This document shows positions 1 through 6,256 of a stretch of 14,824 bases of DNA, piece after piece. The notes beneath the pieces were generated by a model. It worked only from the letters and a program-made list of their open reading frames with translations, was not told the origin of the DNA and searched no databases. Both the position numbers and the translations under genes were made by a program. Source of the stretch: CAVTZP01 sp964456815 (GTDB taxonomy: Bacteria; Chloroflexota; Dehalococcoidia; Dehalococcoidales; BS750m-G39); contig CAYWCO010000018.1 in assembly GCA_964456815.1 (NCBI GenBank), forward strand, positions 1 through 14,824. Reading direction: 5' to 3'. The stretch's first letter is position 1; each line of letters starts with the position of its first letter.

Positions 1-201
1 CACCCAGCCCGCCCATTAGGCTTTGCGGCTTAATCCTCTGTTTTTACCGCCTGCCCTTAGGGGTGTCTGCGGCTTATTATAGGGTGGATACCCCTCCACC
101 CCTAAAATAGGGAGTATTAGAGGGGCGCTAGCCCCTCTTTCTTTTTCTTCCCCCTCTCCTTATTAAGGAGAGGGGGATTAAGGGGGTGAGGTTATCAATT
201 C
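1..201. other. Intergenic region without a gene, containing hairpins
   Basis: I see no coding sequence on either strand in the first 200 bases. A 7-bp inverted repeat (GGGTGGA at 82-88 with TCCACCC at 95-101) forms a hairpin. From 119 onward the region is the two-hairpin repeat listed separately. The bases before 80 hold nothing I recognise; the gene to the left lies outside the window. Confidence 0.6.
119..194. repeat. Two-hairpin intergenic repeat, copy 1
   Basis: Stem 1 is AGAGGGGC (119-126) with GCCCCTCT (131-138) around loop GCTA, followed by a pyrimidine-rich T run. Stem 2 is a 12-bp perfect stem, 150-161 with 165-176, around loop ATT. The unit ends with GGGGGTGAGGTTA (182-194). The same order of stems, T run and terminal 13-mer recurs at 8819-8896, and a rearranged relative lies at 4367-4427. 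Each hairpin alone could act as an intrinsic terminator, but the conserved pair with a shared end motif points to a dispersed repeat family. Mobility is inferred, not shown. Confidence 0.75.
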
Positions 202-231
202 TTGACATAGCAAGGCGGGGCAAAGTAAACT
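202..231 (+). promoter_or_regulatory. Sigma-70-type promoter of the MaoC/SDR operon, apparently leaderless
   Basis: A consensus -35 TTGACA (202-207) is followed after 18 nt by TAAACT (226-231) as the -10. The expected start of transcription, about 7 nt past the -10, falls at 237-239, on the ATG of the first gene (239). No Shine-Dalgarno sequence precedes that ATG. The same hexamer pair with the same 18-nt spacer stands before tldD. The promoter match is seen directly; leaderless initiation is inferred. Confidence 0.7.
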
Positions 232-238
232 TTTTGGT

Positions 239-667
239 ATGGCTGAGGGTTCGCTGGATATAGACGTGCTGAAGACTAAGCTCGGGGTGGAGTGGGAGCC
301 GAGGTCATACCCCATTGAGTCAGAGATGGTGCGCCGCTTTACCCGGGCTGTTGGCGACCCCAGCCCCCGCTGGCAGGAGGGGAATATTACCCCGCCCACC
401 TTTGTTCTGGCTATAGGCTTTGAGCAGTTCGTTGACGACTTAATGTCTTTAGCCGCCTTTGGCACCGTACTCATGGGCGGCACCGAGCTTGAGTTCTATC
501 AGCCCGTAAAACTGGGCGATGTGATAACCGTTGTCTTCAAAATCTCCAGCCTCCGCGAGCGCCAGGGCAAGATGGGTAAGACGGTGTTTATGACCTTTGA
601 CAGCACCTATAAAAGCCAGGAGCAGGAGCTGGTGGCCAGGTGCCGCCAGATGGTTATCGGCTATTAA
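239..667 (+). CDS. MaoC-like dehydratase, N-terminal-type subunit (hot-dog fold)
   Basis: This 142-residue protein resembles the MaoC_dehydrat_N / FAS1-like half of R-specific enoyl-CoA hydratases. The segment AVGDPSPRW (residues 37-45) matches the family's 'A.GD..P' region, and GGTELEFYQP...GD (80-94) is the typical hot-dog strand and turn. It lacks the NPIH catalytic signature, which is present in the next gene, so it probably acts as the non-catalytic or substrate-binding half of a heteromeric hydratase. The next gene begins two bases after its stop codon's first overlap point (TAA at 665-667, ATG at 669), so the two are co-translated. The start at 239 is the first ATG after the promoter, with no ribosome binding site. 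Its acyl-CoA substrate cannot be told from sequence. Confidence 0.8.
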   Translation: MAEGSLDIDVLKTKLGVEWEPRSYPIESEMVRRFTRAVGDPSPRWQEGNITPPTFVLAIGFEQFVDDLMSLAAFGTVLMGGTELEFYQPVKLGDVITVVFKISSLRERQGKMGKTVFMTFDSTYKSQEQELVARCRQMVIGY

Positions 668-668
668 G

Positions 669-1121
669 ATGAGTAAGCAGCTTTATTATCAGGATGTCAA
701 GGTGGGTAATGAGGTTACCCCGTTGCTCAAGCAGCCGACCACTAAACAGCTGGTGATGTGGGCGGGGGCGGTGGGCGACTATAATCCTATTCACTACGAC
801 AAGGACTTTGCCCAGAGGCGGGGCTTGTCGGGTGTTATCGTTCACGGGCAGCTGGTAGGCGCTTTCTTGGGTCAGCTAATGACCGACTGGATAGGTGGGG
901 AGGGCATACTCAGAAAGTTGAGTTGCAGTTACAAGGGCATGAACTATCCCGGCGAGGCTATTACCTGCAGGGGTAAGGTGACCAGGAAGTATGTTGAGGA
1001 CGGGCAGCACTATGTAGATTGCAGCCTGTGGGTGGAGAACCCCAGGGGGGAAAAGACGGCATCGGGTATGGCGGTTGTTATTCTACCCTTCAGGCTACCA
1101 TCCGGGGATTCTGGGGGCTGA
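669..1121 (+). CDS. MaoC-family (R)-specific enoyl-CoA hydratase, catalytic-type subunit
   Basis: The 150-residue protein carries the hydratase-2 signature GDYNPIH (residues 36-42), with Asp37 and His42 in the positions of the catalytic Asp/His pair, and a downstream IVHG (His59) that lines the active site in this family. It would reversibly hydrate a trans-2-enoyl-CoA to the (R)-3-hydroxyacyl-CoA in the cytoplasm. The ATG at 669 is chosen over an upstream in-frame start at 597 because the latter would overlap the preceding gene by about 70 bases. Together with the preceding half-subunit it forms a split hydratase, and the SDR that follows could oxidise its product. Substrate chain length and direction (catabolic or biosynthetic) are unknown. 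Confidence 0.85.
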   Translation: MSKQLYYQDVKVGNEVTPLLKQPTTKQLVMWAGAVGDYNPIHYDKDFAQRRGLSGVIVHGQLVGAFLGQLMTDWIGGEGILRKLSCSYKGMNYPGEAITCRGKVTRKYVEDGQHYVDCSLWVENPRGEKTASGMAVVILPFRLPSGDSGG

Positions 1122-1150
1122 TTATCATCAAAGAAGGGGAGGATAAGACG

Positions 1151-2065
1151 ATGAGTGATCGGTTAAAAGACAGGGTAGCGGTAGTTACTGGCTCGGGGCA
1201 GGGGATTGGGAGAGCCATCGCTATAGCGATGGCGAAGGAAGGGGCTAAGGTGGTGACTAATAACCGCCGTGCCGGCGCTGCCGGCGGCGACGCTGAGACC
1301 GTCGCCAGCGAGATTAAGATTATGGGTGGTGAGGCGACGGCGTTCTTTGGTAGCATCTCCGAGTTTGACGCTGCTGAGAAGCTGATACAGGCTGCGCTAA
1401 AGAGCTTTGGCAGGGTGGACATTCTGGTGAATAATGCCGGTGCTGACGCCCCGCGTATGGTCTGGAATATGACCGAGGAAGACTGGGACAGGTGTATGGA
1501 CTCCTACCTCAAGGGCTCGTTCAATTGCATCCGCTTTGCCTCTGCCTTGATGAGGGAGCAGCGGTGGGGGCGGATAATAAATACCACCTCTACCGCCTGG
1601 CTGGGCACGGTGGGGCACTGTAATTATGGTGCGGCTAAGGCGGGGATTGTTGGACTGACCAGGGCTGTAGCCAGGGAGGTGGGCAGGTACGGGGTAACCT
1701 GCAATGCCTATGCCCCGACCGCCGCCACCAGGTTTACCATCAGCGGGGAGGTAATCGCCGGCTTTAAGAAGAGATATGAAGCCGGGCTTATGACCAAGGA
1801 GCGGTTTGAGGAGTTGACCAACCCCCCGGCCCCGGAGACGGTAACCCCCTTTATTATCTATCTGTGCACTGATGCCGCCGCTGATGTAAACGGGCAGGTT
1901 TTTGATGTTACCGGGGGCAGCATCGCTATCTACTCCGAGCCGGTAAAAAAGAAGAGCATTGATAAGAAAGAGGGTTTGTGGACGGTGGAGGAGTTAATTG
2001 ACCTTGTGCCCAAGGTATTGCTTGAGGGATACAAAAACCCGGCGCCATCCCAGCCGGCTAAGTAG
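1151..2065 (+). CDS. Short-chain dehydrogenase/reductase (3-hydroxyacyl-CoA or FabG-like)
   Basis: A classical Rossmann-fold SDR of 304 residues. It has the nucleotide-binding TGSGQGIG (13-20), the structural NNAG (94-97), and the catalytic YxxxK as Tyr159/Lys163. The usual catalytic Ser sits 13 residues before Tyr; here that place is Thr146, with Ser147 beside it, so the loop is one residue shorter than in FabG. A tail of about 50 residues after the end of the SDR core (about residue 252) is longer than in FabG and has no motif I know. The start at 1151 follows a good ribosome binding site (GGGGAGG at about 1136-1142). Placed behind two MaoC subunits, it probably interconverts 3-hydroxyacyl- and 3-ketoacyl-thioesters with NAD(P)(H). 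Other alcohol substrates are possible. Confidence 0.85.
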   Translation: MSDRLKDRVAVVTGSGQGIGRAIAIAMAKEGAKVVTNNRRAGAAGGDAETVASEIKIMGGEATAFFGSISEFDAAEKLIQAALKSFGRVDILVNNAGADAPRMVWNMTEEDWDRCMDSYLKGSFNCIRFASALMREQRWGRIINTTSTAWLGTVGHCNYGAAKAGIVGLTRAVAREVGRYGVTCNAYAPTAATRFTISGEVIAGFKKRYEAGLMTKERFEELTNPPAPETVTPFIIYLCTDAAADVNGQVFDVTGGSIAIYSEPVKKKSIDKKEGLWTVEELIDLVPKVLLEGYKNPAPSQPAK

Positions 2066-2070
2066 AAATT

Positions 2071-2604
2071 TTAATAGCCCCGTCCCCTATCCTGCTTTAG
2101 CCAGGGCTTACGCTTTATCTCCATAAGGACAAAGTCATATCCGTCGTAGTTCAGGTGTCCGCACGGGGTGAAGCCGCATTTTACAAAGCACTTTTGCGCC
2201 CTTTTGTTTGAGACCAGGGTCTTGAGGTAGATTCGGATGAGCTTGGTGCGTTGAAGGATATGGCGGATGAGGGCATTTACTGCGCTGGTACCATAGCCCT
2301 TATCCCAGTAGGTATGGTTGCCAATCATGATACCCAGCTCGGCTTCGCCCTTTTCCTTATCAACGCCGTAATATGTGCAGTTGCCGATGTGCTTGCCGTC
2401 CGGGGTCTCTATAGCGAACCGCTCTCTGCTTGGGGAGGGATAGCGAAGCTCCCTGGCATAGTCCGCCAGGTACTGCTGGAAGCCGATACTTAGCACCGGG
2501 GCGGCGTCAAGTTGAGCCAGCTCGGCGTCTGTTTTCCAGGCATAATCAACGCCGGCATCGTCAAGTCTCTTTTCCCGGAGCCTGACCTTATTATCAGTAG
2601 TCAT
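2071..2604 (-). CDS. GNAT-family N-acetyltransferase (RimJ/RimL-like)
   Basis: The 177-residue protein has the Acetyltransf_3 layout: an N-terminal strand/helix, then ELGIMIGNHTYWDKGYGTSA (about 89-108), in which DKGYGTSA is the acetyl-CoA pyrophosphate-binding loop (Q/RxxGxG/A variant). This is followed by a helix and the C-terminal strand RAQKCFVKCGF (about 135-145), common in ribosomal-protein and small-molecule acetyltransferases. It would transfer acetyl from acetyl-CoA to an amine, but the acceptor cannot be predicted. It lies 15 nt downstream of the HEAT-repeat gene and converges on the SDR gene with only five bases between the stops; no terminator is visible there. Confidence 0.85.
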   Translation of the reverse strand: MTTDNKVRLREKRLDDAGVDYAWKTDAELAQLDAAPVLSIGFQQYLADYARELRYPSPSRERFAIETPDGKHIGNCTYYGVDKEKGEAELGIMIGNHTYWDKGYGTSAVNALIRHILQRTKLIRIYLKTLVSNKRAQKCFVKCGFTPCGHLNYDGYDFVLMEIKRKPWLKQDRGRGY

Positions 2605-2619
2605 ACTGCCTCTGTGGTT

Positions 2620-3555
2620 TTAGAATCGGAAGGATAGCGGTTCTTCCCCACCCTCCAGCTCGTAGAGGGCTTGCTTCGCCGCCTGTTGAACTGCCTCATT
2701 GGAGTTATCAAGGCACTGCTCAAGGCAGCCTTTAGCCTCAGAAGCGCCTATCTTGCCCAGCGCCTTGACCACCGCCAGTTGGATCTCGACATCGGGGTCG
2801 CTGGCAAGCTCGATAAGATAGGGGACTGCCTCTTTCTCCCCCAATTCACCGCAGGCCCCGGCGGCTTCATATCGCATCTCGGCATCAGTGCCGGTTAGCT
2901 CCCTTAGCAGTATTGGCAGCCAGGAGCGGTTGCAGCTCCTGCCCATGGCGAAAAGGGCGCTAATCTTCAAACCGGGGTCGCTGCTTTGGTAGGCTTCCAT
3001 GATAGCTTGCTTCATCTGGGGCAGGCTTAATGGTGCTGCCGCCTCCAGGGCACGGCGTTTGACTTCTAGGGGCTTGCTTTCATCATTAATTATGGTAAGT
3101 AAAGCCTGGCTTATCTTGGACTTGTGGCTGGTACGGAGCTTTCTAAGCTCGGCTAAGAGGGCAAACTTGCCCAGGGCGGTAGCGGCTACTGCCTGCACCT
3201 TCTCCGAGCTGTCCTGTTCCAGCAAGCTTATTAGCAGGTCAATAAGGGATGCCTCCTCGCTTTCCCATAGGCCTTCAATAGCCGTGCTCCGCACCTCATC
3301 GTCGGAGTCCTTTAGCCGGCTCTTGAAGATGCTGTCAAAGTTGAGCTCAATGTTGTCCTCGGCCAGCTCAACCAGGCGGGATATAATTTGCCTCCGCCGC
3401 TTTGGCTCAATGGTTTCCCATACTTGCTCCAGAGGCTCTAGCTCTTCTGAGCTTAGGTTTGATAGCTGCGCCAGCTTTGAATTCGCCAGTAACTTATCCG
3501 GCTTGCTCAGGCTGGTGATAATCTCCTCAATGGGTAGCGACATCGGAGGCTCCAT
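2620..3555 (-). CDS. HEAT-repeat protein
   Basis: A 311-residue all-helical protein. From about residue 80 to 300 it is a series of roughly 30-residue helix pairs with the HEAT pattern (D-x-x-VR-x-x-A-x-x-A-L-G-x-x), for example DDEVRSTAIEGLWE, EKVQAVAATALGKF and VEIQLAVVKALGKIG. Such solenoids bind partner proteins and have no catalytic residues. The ATG at 3555 overlaps the stop of the upstream PAC2 gene as TAATG, which indicates translational coupling; a second possible start (MSLP, position 3543) lies four codons in. No signal peptide, so it is cytoplasmic. The coupling suggests it works with the PAC2 protein. Confidence 0.85.
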   Translation of the reverse strand: MEPPMSLPIEEIITSLSKPDKLLANSKLAQLSNLSSEELEPLEQVWETIEPKRRRQIISRLVELAEDNIELNFDSIFKSRLKDSDDEVRSTAIEGLWESEEASLIDLLISLLEQDSSEKVQAVAATALGKFALLAELRKLRTSHKSKISQALLTIINDESKPLEVKRRALEAAAPLSLPQMKQAIMEAYQSSDPGLKISALFAMGRSCNRSWLPILLRELTGTDAEMRYEAAGACGELGEKEAVPYLIELASDPDVEIQLAVVKALGKIGASEAKGCLEQCLDNSNEAVQQAAKQALYELEGGEEPLSFRF

Positions 3556-4343
3556 TATTCTTCCTCTTCTCCTCCTCCCTGTTCCCAGATAGGTTGGGTA
3601 AAACGGTCGATGTACTCTCCCATCGCCTCAGCGGCAATCTCTTTCATCCTCTCTGCTGCCTCAATAGCCATATCATTTAGCTCGGTCAGGTCAATCTCAA
3701 TATCCAGTATCCTGGCTAGCACCCTGAGCACCGCCAGGGCAGCCATTGGGTTCGGGATTCGGGTGGCGTGCATTGGCACCTCGCCTAGGAGGCAGATACC
3801 CTCAATTCCCCTCTCCTTGGCTACGCCCAGCAGTAGACCGTTCAACCCCGATATCTGTAGATTGCCCCTTTGCACGAGGTCATATTTCTTTATAACCTGG
3901 CTCATGTGCTGGCTGGTGACCACCCCCCACACCCTGGGCGGTTCGGTGTGGTGGATACTGCTTAGGGCGGCGGCGCAGGTATATACCCGCTTGACGCCGA
4001 ACCTCTCCCCTATATCCAGGACGCAGTTTGCCAGCTCATAGCCCTTGGTTAGTGGCTGGTCCTCACCGATGGCTAGTATTATATCACTGCCGCCCTTTTT
4101 GTTCTTCCAGTAGTAGAAGCGGCTTTGGGGGAACTGCGGCGCCTCTACGATATTGTCCCTGACCACCACCCCGATGGGGTCAAAGAAGTGGGAGGGTTCA
4201 ATTTCCCCCAGTTCCTTGAAGGGGAGCTTTTTCTTCAGGTAGCTGGAGACGATGATTGATACGTTGCCGATGCCCGGCCAGGAAGCCAGCATAATCGGCG
4301 ATTTGAGCCTTGGTCGGGCAGAAAGCCTTACTACATTTTCCAT
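3555..4343 (-). CDS. PAC2-family protein (proteasome-assembly-chaperone-like, COG2047 type)
   Basis: A 262-residue protein with the features of the PAC2 family found in archaea, Actinobacteria and Chloroflexi. These are an N-terminal WPGIGNV motif (residues 22-28), a central conserved region with LNGLLLGVAKERGI, and the segment GEVPMHATRIPNPMAA, which is characteristic of the family. A helical C-terminus ends in an acidic EEEE tail. Eukaryotic PAC2 helps assemble 20S proteasomes; the role of bacterial members is largely unknown, and no proteasome gene is in this window. It is the first gene after the repeat at 4367-4427 and overlaps the HEAT-repeat gene. No strong ribosome binding site precedes its ATG. 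Confidence 0.8.
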   Translation of the reverse strand: MENVVRLSARPRLKSPIMLASWPGIGNVSIIVSSYLKKKLPFKELGEIEPSHFFDPIGVVVRDNIVEAPQFPQSRFYYWKNKKGGSDIILAIGEDQPLTKGYELANCVLDIGERFGVKRVYTCAAALSSIHHTEPPRVWGVVTSQHMSQVIKKYDLVQRGNLQISGLNGLLLGVAKERGIEGICLLGEVPMHATRIPNPMAALAVLRVLARILDIEIDLTELNDMAIEAAERMKEIAAEAMGEYIDRFTQPIWEQGGGEEEE

Positions 4344-4366
4344 TTAGGTAACCCTATCCCCTTTGT

Positions 4367-4427
4367 CCCCTTCCCCTTCGATAAGGGGAAGGGGAATTTT
4401 TTTTCAGAGGGGCTTCGCCCCTCTAAC
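4367..4427. repeat. Two-hairpin intergenic repeat, rearranged copy
   Basis: A perfect 12-bp stem (4367-4378 with 4383-4394, loop CGAT) is followed by eight T residues (4397-4404) and then by AGAGGGG-CTTCG-CCCCTCT. The stems are the same types as in the repeats at 119 and 8819, but in the opposite order. Read on the plus strand the first stem plus T run is a textbook intrinsic terminator, yet the genes on both sides lie on the minus strand, so it does not end any visible gene in that direction. This mismatch favours a dispersed repeat over a dedicated terminator. Confidence 0.7.
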
Positions 4428-4438
4428 TCCCCTAGTAA

Positions 4439-4912
4439 TTATTGGGTTATAGTTTTTGTGCTAGGAATAACCTCGTAACTCCAATCCCCCAACTCATCGG
4501 CAGGGCATTCCGCCACTTTGGTTTCTCCAGGAGATAATTCCAGCGTCCTTCGCAAAGATATTTCACCAAATGTTGGCTCCGCAACGGAAAATATGACGAG
4601 GAACGTTCCAGCAACGGTATCCGTATTCATTACCTCAACGCAAGCTACACTAAGCCAGCCTTCCTCGGTTTCAGTGGCTTCGTAATCTCCTATTTGAATA
4701 GTTTTTGTCTCTGTGCCTTTAATTTCCTTAACATAAGCATTAACTACCTCGTAGCTTAATGGGACTTCAACGAGTTGGGGCTCAGGTTCAGGCTCTGTTT
4801 CTGTTGTAACTGGGGGAGCAGCTTCCTCGTTGGCTGGTGGACTAGACGGTTGTGGGTTACAAGCAATCAAAAATAGAAACCCGATAATTAGAAGTGAAAG
4901 TGATATTTTCAT
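4439..4912 (-). CDS. Putative lipoprotein
   Basis: The 157-residue product starts with a short lysine N-terminus, a hydrophobic stretch (residues 4-16) and a lipobox LIAC with the lipid-modified Cys at position 18, so it should be exported and anchored to the outer face of the membrane. A Pro/Glu/Thr-rich linker (about 19-48) follows. The rest is a beta-rich domain of about 105 residues, resembling FxLYD-type immunoglobulin-like lipoprotein domains (VMNTDTVAGTFLVIF, then LSPGETKVAE). A strong ribosome binding site (GGAGGAGG) precedes the ATG, which lies 24 nt after tldE, so it is probably co-transcribed with tldDE. Function unknown. Confidence 0.75.
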   Translation of the reverse strand: MKISLSLLIIGFLFLIACNPQPSSPPANEEAAPPVTTETEPEPEPQLVEVPLSYEVVNAYVKEIKGTETKTIQIGDYEATETEEGWLSVACVEVMNTDTVAGTFLVIFSVAEPTFGEISLRRTLELSPGETKVAECPADELGDWSYEVIPSTKTITQ

Positions 4913-4936
4913 TTTACTTCAACCTCCTCCTCATCC

Positions 4937-6256
4937 TTACTTACTCGCTACCGACAGGCTGGGGCAGTAGATGTGGGGGGTTAAAACGAAGCCCCCAACC
5001 CACTCCGGCTTGCTGCCGATAGCGGCAACATCTTTCAGCACCTGGTAGATATTGCCTGAGACCATGGTATCTTTTACCCTACCCACTATTTTACCACTTT
5101 CCACCTTATAACCTAAGAGGACATTGCCGCTGAAGTCGCCGCCCAGAACATTGCCCTGCTCCGCCCCCATGAGTTGCTCTATAATCAGCCCCTCTTTTAT
5201 GTCGCTCAGCATTTCATCCAGACTGGTCTTGCCCGGGGCGATAACCAGGGTGGTGGGTGAGGGGGTGGGCAATCCCCCGTTTCTATTGCCGTTGCCGGTG
5301 CTTCTGGTATTAGCCAGGGCGGCGGTCTGCAGGTCGTAAAAGAAATTGGCAACCCTCCCCTGCTCAATCAGGGGGGTGCGCTGGCTCGGTATGCCTTCGT
5401 CGTCGCAGGGGCGGCTGTTGGGGCGGTAGGCTATGGTCGGGTCGTCCCATAGTGAGAGCCCTGGGTCAAAGACCTTCTCGCCGAGCCTGTTGCCGATGGG
5501 TGAAGCCCCCTCCAGGACGAGCTTGCCGTTAAATGCCGCCATCAGGGAGGGGATTAGGGCGCTCACCACCCCCCGCGGGGTGAGGATTACGGGCAGCTTT
5601 CCGGTGGGCACCGAGGCACGGTTCCTGGCTAGCTCAAGCTGCTGAATTACGACATCGGCTACCTGGTTAGGATTGGTCAGGGGGTGGCATGAGCTCTGGC
5701 TTTCGCCGACAAAGAGCATATCCGTCCCCCGAATCAGGCTGCCCCACATGCTCAGGCTGAAGATGCTCTTTTTGTAGCTTGCCTCCCCACCGCCGGAATT
5801 CATGAGGCGGAGCGAGACTATGTCCCTGGCCACCATCGCCTCACATACTATATCCGGGGTATGTTTGGTAACCAGGGCGATAAGTCCCTCGCCGAGCTCA
5901 ATCATCTTCTCTATTGAGACGGACTCGGTATCGGGGTCAAAGACATTAATCTCGGGGTATTGGGCTTTGGCGGGTAGCTCAAAGCGGGCTTTAACGCCGA
6001 AGCGGGCGGTTTCGGCGGCATTGTCCACCAGCCCCTGAGTGTCACTTAGGTCAGTGGTGGAGGCGTAGCCAATCCTGCCTCCCTTAATAATGCGCAGCAC
6101 AACACCTGTATTCTGCTTACTCTGGATGTGCTTCAGGCGGTTAGCCTCAAACTGAACCGGGGTCTCCTCCGAGGAGACCATGAAGACCTCGGCTTCCTCG
6201 GCTGCCTTTTTGGCTTGAGCCAGGATATCTTCCACTATCTGCCTCCGACTAGGCAC
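4937..6256 (-). CDS. pmbA: TldE/PmbA-family subunit of the TldD/TldE metalloprotease
   Basis: A 439-residue member of the TldD/PmbA family. It lacks the HExxxH zinc motif found in its partner, as expected for TldE/PmbA, the non-catalytic half of the heterodimer. Family signatures include the VLTPRGVVSAL and GNVLGGDFSGNVLLGYKVESG segments towards the C-terminus. In Escherichia coli the TldD/TldE pair trims unfolded or modified peptides (microcin B17 leader, CcdA). The reading frame begins with GTG at 6256 and overlaps the end of tldD by 22 bases, so translation is likely coupled. It is usually cytoplasmic. No candidate precursor peptide is visible nearby, so its substrate here is unknown. Confidence 0.9.
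   Translation of the reverse strand: MPSRRQIVEDILAQAKKAAEEAEVFMVSSEETPVQFEANRLKHIQSKQNTGVVLRIIKGGRIGYASTTDLSDTQGLVDNAAETARFGVKARFELPAKAQYPEINVFDPDTESVSIEKMIELGEGLIALVTKHTPDIVCEAMVARDIVSLRLMNSGGGEASYKKSIFSLSMWGSLIRGTDMLFVGESQSSCHPLTNPNQVADVVIQQLELARNRASVPTGKLPVILTPRGVVSALIPSLMAAFNGKLVLEGASPIGNRLGEKVFDPGLSLWDDPTIAYRPNSRPCDDEGIPSQRTPLIEQGRVANFFYDLQTAALANTRSTGNGNRNGGLPTPSPTTLVIAPGKTSLDEMLSDIKEGLIIEQLMGAEQGNVLGGDFSGNVLLGYKVESGKIVGRVKDTMVSGNIYQVLKDVAAIGSKPEWVGGFVLTPHIYCPSLSVASK

Noticed and set aside
119..194. CRISPR array or tandem repeats
   Set aside because: The repeated units are thousands of bases apart and lack regular spacers; they are palindromic intergenic repeats.
597..668. An upstream in-frame extension of the second MaoC gene starting at 597
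   Set aside because: It would overlap the preceding gene by about 70 bases and encode Arg/Trp-rich residues foreign to the family; the ATG at 669 directly after the previous stop fits better.
1019..1150. An extended N-terminus of the SDR
   Set aside because: The SDR family starts a few residues before the TGxxxGIG motif, and a strong ribosome binding site precedes the ATG at 1151.
2999..3592. A long plus-strand open frame opposite the HEAT-repeat gene
   Set aside because: Its Ser/Arg/Leu-rich product looks like the antisense of helical repeat coding sequence and has no domain or ribosome binding site. The minus-strand gene has a clear repeat pattern.
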